Of a stretch of DNA of 64,000 nt, positions 58,496-64,000 are shown piece by piece. This DNA comes from Cystobacter fuscus DSM 2262 (GTDB lineage: Bacteria; Myxococcota; Myxococcia; Myxococcales; Myxococcaceae): contig NZ_ANAH02000072.1 of the NCBI RefSeq assembly GCF_000335475.2, positions 1 through 64,000 of the forward strand, read 5' to 3'. The notes below the pieces were generated by a model. It saw only the letters and a program-made list of their open reading frames with translations. It made no database searches and was not told where the DNA came from. A program made the position numbers and the translations under genes. Position 1 is the first letter of the stretch. Each line of letters opens with the position of its first letter.

Positions 58496-59185
58496 TTGAA
58501 GCTCCTGCTCGTCGAAGATGAAGAGAAGATGGTGGGCCTGCTGAAGCAGGGCCTGGAAGAAGAGGGACACGAGATCCGCGTCTGCACCAGCGGCCGAACC
58601 ACCCCGAGCCAGGATGAGCTCGAGCACTTCGACGTCATCCTCCTGGACTGGTCCCTGCCGGGCCTGGACGGCGTCTCCGTCCTGCGCCAGTGGCGCGAGG
58701 CGGGCCTGCAGACGCCGGTGTTGATGTTGACGGCCCGGGGCACGACCGGGGAGAAGGTCATCGGGCTGCGGGCCGGGGCGGACGACTACCTGGTGAAGCC
58801 CTTCGACTTCGACGAGCTGCTGGCGCGGGTGGAGGCCCTGCGCCGCCGGGGTGAGCAGCAGGGCGGACCGGTGCGGATGGGCTCGGTGTTGTTGGATCCC
58901 CGCCGCCGGGTGTTGCGCCGGGGGCTCCAGGAGGAGTCGCTCACCGCGCGTGAGTTCTCCCTGATCTCCTCGCTGGCGCGCCAGCAGGGCACGCCCCAGG
59001 TGCGCGCGAGGCTGATGGCGCAGGCCTGGGGTCCGGACTTCGAGGGCAGCCCCAACGTGCTGGAGGTGTACGTGGGCTATCTGCGCACGAAGCTGGAGCG
59101 GCTGGGCGCCAAGGACGTTTCCATCCGCGCGGTGCGGGGCGTGGGTTACACCCTGCTCGTCGAGCAGGGGCCTCGCGAGCCATGA
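58496..59185 (+). CDS. OmpR-family response regulator
   Basis: 229 residues from TTG 58496. Receiver domain 1-115: acidic pocket VEDEE, phospho-acceptor D51 in LLDWSLPGLDG, switch Thr in LTARGT and Lys in VKPFDFDEL. The winged-helix DNA-binding domain (130-225: LTAREFSLI, NVLEVYVGYLRTKLE, IRAVRGVGYTL) is complete. It overlaps the sensor kinase gene by ATGA, forming a classical two-component operon. There is no clear Shine-Dalgarno before the TTG, so it may be translated poorly. Confidence 0.92.
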   Translation: MKLLLVEDEEKMVGLLKQGLEEEGHEIRVCTSGRTTPSQDELEHFDVILLDWSLPGLDGVSVLRQWREAGLQTPVLMLTARGTTGEKVIGLRAGADDYLVKPFDFDELLARVEALRRRGEQQGGPVRMGSVLLDPRRRVLRRGLQEESLTAREFSLISSLARQQGTPQVRARLMAQAWGPDFEGSPNVLEVYVGYLRTKLERLGAKDVSIRAVRGVGYTLLVEQGPREP

Positions 59186-60570
59186 CGCTCACGCGACGTC
59201 TCTGGTTGTTCGGCGTCCTGGTGCCGTGCCTGGCGTCGCTGGGAGCGCTCGTCGTCGCCGGGCAGCTCTTCCGGTATGACCTGGAGACCGCGCTGGACCA
59301 TGCCCTGCTGACCCAGGCCGCAGTGGAGAGCCTCAGCGTCAACCTCTTCGAGGGCTCCGAGAAGCGGGTGAGCCTGAACATGTCCATGTACCCGCTCCTC
59401 GAGCACGTGCGGCCCTTCGCCCCACGGGGTGAACTCTTCGACCAGGATGGGCGGCTGCTGATGCAGCATCCACCCATGCCGGAGGAGGAGGCCGCCATGG
59501 TCTCGCTGAAGCCGGGCGACCCCGAGCTTCCGCCTCAGCTCTCGACCCGCGCCCTGCCGGATGGAACGCGCGAGCGCGAAGCGGTGGTGAGCGTCCGCTC
59601 GCCCCAGGGCGAGCTGTATGCACTGCGCCTGACCGCGTCGCTGGAGCAGGTGGATGACTCGGTGAGCGGCTACTACCGCAGGGCCTTCTCCGTGGCGGCG
59701 CTGCTGGCGTTGACGTTGCTGGTGCTCCAGACGTTCCTCGCCCGGCGCATGGCGTACCGGTTGAGCACCATCACCCGCCACCTGACGCGCTTGCGCGAGG
59801 GAGACTTCTCCCAGGCGCCTCCCTTGGATGGTGGCGCGGATGAGATTGGCCAGCTGCGGGAGGTGCTCGCCGAGGTCACGGACAAGTTGCGCGGTGCCCG
59901 GGACGCGCAGGACCGGCTCATCGCGGACGCCGCCCACGAGCTGCGCACGCCGCTCTCCCTCATGCGGACCCGGATGGACCTCGCCCTGCGGCGCGAGCGG
60001 GGCGCCGAGGAGCTGCGCACCTCCTTGAGCGAGGTGCGGGGTGAGGTGGAGCGGCTGGCCATCCTGGCGGGCGAGCTGCTGGAACTGGCCGCGGTGGGAC
60101 GGGGGGAGTGGGATCGCAAGAAGGCGGATTTGTCCGAGGTGGTGAGTCAGTCGGTGGAGGCGGCGCGCGCCGAGGCGGAGGTGCACGGGCTCATCATCCG
60201 CCTGGAGACCCCCGCGCGGGAGGAGTGCTGGTTCGATCCGGGCGGGGTGCGGCGGGCGGTGGACAACCTGCTGGCCAACGCCCTCAAGTTCTCCCCGAGT
60301 GGAGGGGAGATCCACGTGCGCTTGTGGCGGGAGCGGGAGTGGGTGCGCATCAGCGTGGCGGACGAGGGCCCGGGCATTCCGTTCGCGGAGAGGGAGTCGG
60401 TGTTCGCCCCCTTCCGGAGGTTGTCCGGTGCCAAGCCCGGAGCGGGGATTGGTCTGGCCATCGTCCGCGAGGTGGCGCGGCGGCACGGAGGCCACGCCTG
60501 GGTGGAGCCGCGCCCGGAGCGGGGGACGGAGCTGGTGTTGGAGCTGCCCACGCGGCCCCAGCCCGCTTGA
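59182..60570 (+). CDS. Membrane sensor histidine kinase
   Basis: 462 residues. Two membrane segments (about 10-30 and 168-188) enclose a 135-residue periplasmic sensor. HAMP (190-240), HisKA with H252 in IADAAHELRTPLSLM, and HATPase (NLLANALKFSP, DEGPGIPFAERE, GAGIGLAIVREV) follow. Co-translated with the response regulator. The sensor region is not recognised; it contains several Met residues (NMSMYP, LMQHPPMP) that could bind copper or be a coincidence. The adjacent minus-strand operon encodes a copper-binding SCO protein, which makes a copper link worth testing. Confidence 0.9.
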   Translation: MTLTRRLWLFGVLVPCLASLGALVVAGQLFRYDLETALDHALLTQAAVESLSVNLFEGSEKRVSLNMSMYPLLEHVRPFAPRGELFDQDGRLLMQHPPMPEEEAAMVSLKPGDPELPPQLSTRALPDGTREREAVVSVRSPQGELYALRLTASLEQVDDSVSGYYRRAFSVAALLALTLLVLQTFLARRMAYRLSTITRHLTRLREGDFSQAPPLDGGADEIGQLREVLAEVTDKLRGARDAQDRLIADAAHELRTPLSLMRTRMDLALRRERGAEELRTSLSEVRGEVERLAILAGELLELAAVGRGEWDRKKADLSEVVSQSVEAARAEAEVHGLIIRLETPAREECWFDPGGVRRAVDNLLANALKFSPSGGEIHVRLWREREWVRISVADEGPGIPFAERESVFAPFRRLSGAKPGAGIGLAIVREVARRHGGHAWVEPRPERGTELVLELPTRPQPA

Positions 60571-60571
60571 G

Positions 60572-62191
60572 CTACGGGGAGAGTGGAATCCAGGCGGAGG
60601 CTGCCTCCAGCCGGCCACTCACCGCGTCCAGACGGACGAGCTGGGCGCCCTGCACGCCCACGCGGCGGTTCACCCCGAACGTCACCGGGGGGGTCACCCC
60701 GGTCTCGAAGTCCCGCAGCTCCTCCAGCCGGAGCATCAGGTCCGCGCGCGTCACGTCCGCGCCCGAGCGACGCAAGGCCTCCACCAGCACACGCGACGCC
60801 GCGTACGCGCCGAGCTGGAAGGCCACGTGGCGTGGACGCAGTTGGTGGCGCTCGAGGAAGGCGGCGAAGGCGCGCAGGTGCTCCTCGCGCGCGTTCACTC
60901 CCGGTGGGTAGACGAAGAAGACGGGGAGCGGGCCGCCCGTCACCGCCGAGGGCTCGGCCAGTCGGGCCGGGGCGTACACGCGCGTCTCCAGCTTCCAGGA
61001 CTCCAACGTCTCCAGCAGCGCCTTCAGCCCCGCGGGAGGGCCGGCATAGAGGATGGCGGGAGGCGGCGTCTGGCGCAGGCGCTGGAGCGCTCCGGGCTCG
61101 GCGGTTCCATCCCTCGAGGGCACCTCCACGGGGGCGGGCAGCTCGCGCCGCCGGGCCTCCTCGCGCGCCGCGCGGGCCCAGGCGAGGCCCGCGGCGTCTT
61201 CCGTCCGCACCACCGCCAGGGCGTGGTGGCGCAGCAGGTGCTCCTCCTCTCGCGCCAGGTGTTGCACCACCAGGCGGGCCTGGGTGGGTTCCTCGGGGTA
61301 GAGGAAGAAGATGGGGCTGTCGCTGCCCGCGGCCTGCTCGCCGATCGCGATGGGGAGCACCAGGGGAATCCCTTCGCGCCGCAGCAAGGCATCCGAGGGG
61401 GGCGAGCCCTCGCGCGGATTGCCCACCAGGGCGAGCACTCCCCGCTCCAGCAACCGCGTGGTGGCGTCCGGTCCTCCCGGGGCGGGTGCCGGCCCATGCG
61501 GCGCCGAGTCGTCCTCCACCACCAGCTCCAGGCGCCGCCGGAAGATGCCTCCCTCCGCGTTCACCTCCTCGAAGGCGGCCCGCAGCACCTGGGCCACGTC
61601 CTGTCCGGCCTCGCCCAACCGCCCCTCGAGGGGCAGCGCCGCGCCCACCGTGAGGGTGGTGGGGGTGATGCCGGGGTCGGGGGTCTCGCCCAGCTTCTCC
61701 AGGTAGGCGAGCAGCTCCTCGCGCTCGGCCCACCCGAGCACGTAGCGCGGCATCGTCGTCCCCAGGGGACGGCCGCTGGCGGAGAGGCCCTCGGTGATGG
61801 CGCGCAGCAGGGTGTCGCGTCCATACGCGGGGCGCGAGCGATCCTCCACGTCCACGGAGGCGCGCGGACGCGGATGCCGCAGGGCCTCGGGGCGGATGTC
61901 CGGCACGTCCACGCCGCCTTCCTGGCTGCCGCGCCCGGACGGCGTGTGACAGCGCGCGCACGCGGCCACGGAACCGCTCAGCTCTATCCGCTCGGGCCCG
62001 AGCAGGCCCACGAGCGGGGTGTCCCGGGCGCTCATGCCGCGCTGGAAGAGACTCCGTCCCCTCCTGGCCTCCTCCGCATCCCAGGGCGCGGGGGGCGCCT
62101 CCTTGCGGCAGGCGGCTCCCAGCAGCACCGACAACCCCACCACGAACACCCCGTGGAGTGTCCTGCCTCGCGGGCCCCTACCGGGGATCAT
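60572..62191 (-). CDS. Cytochrome c fused to a type I periplasmic receptor (ABC-type ligand-binding) lipoprotein
   Basis: 539 residues. A lipobox ends at Cys28. Residues about 35-170 form a mono-haem cytochrome c: CARCH haem site (78-82) and a likely distal Met147 in TTMPRY. Residues 178-535 match the Leu/Ile/Val-binding-protein or receptor-family ligand-binding fold: LTVGAALPLEGRLGEAGQ, NAEGGIFRRRLELVVEDD and YAASRVLVEALRRSGA. No ABC permease or ATPase genes are adjacent, so it may be a sensor or an electron-transfer partner and not a transporter component. It overlaps the tandem SCO gene by 14 nt at the 5' end, which argues for a shared role in a redox or copper pathway. Confidence 0.85.
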   Translation of the reverse strand: MIPGRGPRGRTLHGVFVVGLSVLLGAACRKEAPPAPWDAEEARRGRSLFQRGMSARDTPLVGLLGPERIELSGSVAACARCHTPSGRGSQEGGVDVPDIRPEALRHPRPRASVDVEDRSRPAYGRDTLLRAITEGLSASGRPLGTTMPRYVLGWAEREELLAYLEKLGETPDPGITPTTLTVGAALPLEGRLGEAGQDVAQVLRAAFEEVNAEGGIFRRRLELVVEDDSAPHGPAPAPGGPDATTRLLERGVLALVGNPREGSPPSDALLRREGIPLVLPIAIGEQAAGSDSPIFFLYPEEPTQARLVVQHLAREEEHLLRHHALAVVRTEDAAGLAWARAAREEARRRELPAPVEVPSRDGTAEPGALQRLRQTPPPAILYAGPPAGLKALLETLESWKLETRVYAPARLAEPSAVTGGPLPVFFVYPPGVNAREEHLRAFAAFLERHQLRPRHVAFQLGAYAASRVLVEALRRSGADVTRADLMLRLEELRDFETGVTPPVTFGVNRRVGVQGAQLVRLDAVSGRLEAASAWIPLSP

Positions 62192-63260
62192 CCAGGTGCT
62201 CCACGGTGTAGACGAGGTGATCGACGTCCGACATGGCGGCGGCCTTCACCCACATGCCCGTGGCGGCGTCACCGATGAGCAGGGTGGAGCTGTGGGTGCC
62301 AGGCTCGTCCGTGTAGCCACCGAGCTTCTTGAGCACGAGGGAGACGTTCTCGGGGGCGCCGGTGAGGAAGTACCAGCCGGGCCCCACGTCGAACTTCTTC
62401 GCGAAGCGCGCCAGCGTCTCCGGGGTGTCGTTGGCGGGGTCCACGGAGAGGGTGATCATGGTGATGTCCTTGCCCACGCGGCCGCCGAGCTTCTTCTGGA
62501 CCTCGGCGAGGTGCCTCGTCATGGGGGAGCAGATGCCCTGGCACGAGGTGAAGGCGAAGTTGATGAGCACCTTCCGGCCGCGGATGAGATCCTCGTAGAA
62601 GCGGTGCGTCTTGCCATGCTGGTCCACCAGCTCGGTGTTGGTGAAGTAGCGGGCGGAGGCGGGATCGAGCTCGGGGGGAGGAGCGGAGGCGGCGCGGACC
62701 TCGCGAATGCCCTCGAGGATGGCGGAGGCCGAGCCGAGGCCCTCCACGCGCAGCCACTTGTCCGCCGTGGCATTGCCCACGAGCACGAAGGGCCGGTGGG
62801 CCTCCTTGTCCGAGGTGTAGCCGCCCAGCGCCACCAGGGCCTCCTTCACCCGGGCCGGCTCGCCGGTGAGGAAGGACCAGCGGGGCCCGGGGGCGAAGGG
62901 CGCGGCGAATTGGGCGAGGCGCTCGGGCGTGTCATTGGCCACGTCCAGGGTGATGGAGATGAAGCGCACGGGGCTGTCGGGCCCCAACTCCTTGCTCACT
63001 CGCGACAGGGTGGCCGTCATCGGCGAGCAGATGGTCTTGCAGCGGGTGAAGATGAAGTTGATGGCCACGGTCTGGCCACGGACGAGGTCGGACCACAGCC
63101 GCACCTGCTGGCCGTGCTGATCCACCAGGGGGACGTCGGGCACCTGGAGGTGGAGGAAGCGCGCGTCTGGAGTGGGGACCCGTGCCGTGTCCTGTGCGAG
63201 CGCCGGAGTGGTGAGCAGCAGCAGGGCCAGGGCCAGGGCCTGGAGGAGGGTGTTCTTCAT
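62178..63260 (-). CDS. Tandem SCO1/SenC copper chaperone with two complete sites
   Basis: 360 residues from ATG 63260; signal peptide 1-22. Two SCO domains follow each other. Each has a CxxxC copper motif and the distal His: C74/C78 with H155 (CKTICSP, KEAHRPFV), and C240/C244 with H323 (CQGICSP, GTHSSTLL). SCO proteins deliver copper to cytochrome oxidase or act as thiol redox switches in the periplasm. A natural two-domain form is uncommon. The start overlaps the stop of the upstream gene by ATGA, and the end overlaps the cytochrome-receptor gene, so all three are one operon. Confidence 0.9.
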   Translation of the reverse strand: MKNTLLQALALALLLLTTPALAQDTARVPTPDARFLHLQVPDVPLVDQHGQQVRLWSDLVRGQTVAINFIFTRCKTICSPMTATLSRVSKELGPDSPVRFISITLDVANDTPERLAQFAAPFAPGPRWSFLTGEPARVKEALVALGGYTSDKEAHRPFVLVGNATADKWLRVEGLGSASAILEGIREVRAASAPPPELDPASARYFTNTELVDQHGKTHRFYEDLIRGRKVLINFAFTSCQGICSPMTRHLAEVQKKLGGRVGKDITMITLSVDPANDTPETLARFAKKFDVGPGWYFLTGAPENVSLVLKKLGGYTDEPGTHSSTLLIGDAATGMWVKAAAMSDVDHLVYTVEHLDDPR

Positions 63261-64000
63261 TGGGGGGCCTCGGGGGAGGGGCGGGCGGCCAGCGCGGGCT
63301 GGACGCTCAAGGTGAAGTGGGGAAGGACGCCGAACGGAGCACCCCGGCCTTCCACGCCCACGAGGAGCTGGTACTGGCCGGGCTCGGAGGGGGAGACCTC
63401 GACCTCGAACAGTCCCTCCTCCACGCGCCGGGGGAGGGGCCGCTGCAACCAGCGTCCCGAGGGCGGGCGGAACATCAACACCCGCACCTCCTCGGCCCGT
63501 ACCGGGCGGGGGTCCTTCGCGTCCGGGAGGGGGCTCAGCCGGAAGCGCAGCGGGGTGGACACGCCCGGGGAGAGGGGCGTGGAGGGATTGAATTCGGGAG
63601 TGAGCGCGAGGGGCTGCTTCCCCGAGGCGGAGACGTCCTCGGGCACTTCCCGGACGTCCCACTCCAGGCAGGTCACGGTCCGTGGGTTGTCCAGGAGGAA
63701 GTACACGTCATACGGGCCGTTGTCCCGCACCACGGCCTCGGCGGTGAAGACGCCGGGCTCCACCTCGTGCAGCGAGCGATCCAACACCAGGACGGCCTTG
63801 GGCTCGCGGCCATAGTTCAGCAGGCTGCCACGCGGCGCCATCATGCCCTCGCTGTAGAGGAAGAGGGCGCGGTCCGCGGTGCCCGCGATGATGGCGCTGT
63901 TGCCCTCGGGCATCGCGGCGAAGGGCGGGGCGCGGCCAAGCCCCCTGGACTCCGAGGGCTTCTTCTGACCCATGGCCACCTGGGCGATGGAGGGCTTGCC
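63257..64000 (-). CDS. C-terminal part of a beta-propeller (cytochrome D1/YVTN-like) protein (partial)
   Basis: The frame is open from the stop at 63257 to the window edge, about 247 residues. The first part (AIIAGTADRALFLYSEGMMAPRGSLLNYGREPKAVLVLDRSL) resembles the end of YVTN or cytochrome-D1-type propellers. It is followed by an Ig-like module (YDVYFLLDNPRTVTCLEWDV and QYQLLVGVEGR). The upstream part with any haem or catalytic site lies outside the window. It is the first visible gene of the SCO operon, so a role in periplasmic redox or metal handling is inferred. Confidence 0.65.
   Translation of the reverse strand, partial: GKPSIAQVAMGQKKPSESRGLGRAPPFAAMPEGNSAIIAGTADRALFLYSEGMMAPRGSLLNYGREPKAVLVLDRSLHEVEPGVFTAEAVVRDNGPYDVYFLLDNPRTVTCLEWDVREVPEDVSASGKQPLALTPEFNPSTPLSPGVSTPLRFRLSPLPDAKDPRPVRAEEVRVLMFRPPSGRWLQRPLPRRVEEGLFEVEVSPSEPGQYQLLVGVEGRGAPFGVLPHFTLSVQPALAARPSPEAPQ

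Overview
The window comes from a very GC-rich myxobacterium, most likely of the Cystobacterineae (Archangium/Cystobacter/Melittangium/Stigmatella type). This rests on four things: a carotenoid operon in the gene order of the Myxococcus xanthus carB cluster, a MYXO-CTERM sorting tail, two eukaryote-type Ser/Thr kinases alongside several hybrid histidine kinases, and an NGLNL-repeat lipoprotein. The genus is an inference. No rRNA, tRNA, CRISPR array, insertion sequence or prophage was recognised.

0-13 kb. A minus-strand run (metallophosphoesterase-like membrane protein cut by the window edge, SDR39U1 epimerase, YtfJ-like protein) lies divergent to a ten-gene operon: crtE-like, crtIa, crtB, crtD, crtC, glycosyltransferase, crtYc, crtYd, acyltransferase and one CarA/CarH-type regulator. 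Most junctions are 4-nt ATGA or GTGA overlaps. The set can build a monocyclic, hydroxylated, glycosylated and acylated carotenoid. The regulator keeps every adenosylcobalamin-photosensor residue known from CarH. The promoter carries five TNNAC(A/G) hexamers in exact 11-bp register, one of which is the -35 box. An amidohydrolase lipoprotein follows.

13-22 kb. Small accessory genes: SnoaL-like protein, a broken dienelactone-hydrolase gene, a TonB-C-like lipoprotein, a POT peptide transporter, a STAS/SEC14-like protein, DUF2071, the NGLNL-repeat lipoprotein and a Ser/Thr kinase.

22-32 kb. An FHA-PAS-PAS histidine kinase/receiver hybrid is translationally coupled to an OPT oligopeptide transporter. 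Next come a GT-C membrane protein and a 1361-residue kinase/ATPase/TPR regulator.

32-44 kb. Heparin-lyase-like MYXO-CTERM protein, the formaldehyde detoxification pair frmA-fghA, an odd low-confidence lipoprotein frame, a medium-chain acyl-CoA ligase, an NCS2 permease, esterases and an allene-oxide-cyclase-like lipoprotein.

43-58 kb. Acyl-CoA dehydrogenase interrupted by an in-frame TAG, a hybrid kinase, a TipA-like MerR regulator with a textbook 19-bp-spacer promoter, prolyl oligopeptidase, subtilisin, sorbosone-dehydrogenase/PKD/PA14 protein, DUF302 protein and a kinase-receiver-kinase hybrid.

58-64 kb. An OmpR-type two-component pair, then a minus-strand operon of a beta-propeller protein (cut by the window edge), a tandem two-copper-site SCO protein, and a cytochrome c fused to a type I periplasmic receptor. 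The last is the most unusual protein architecture here.
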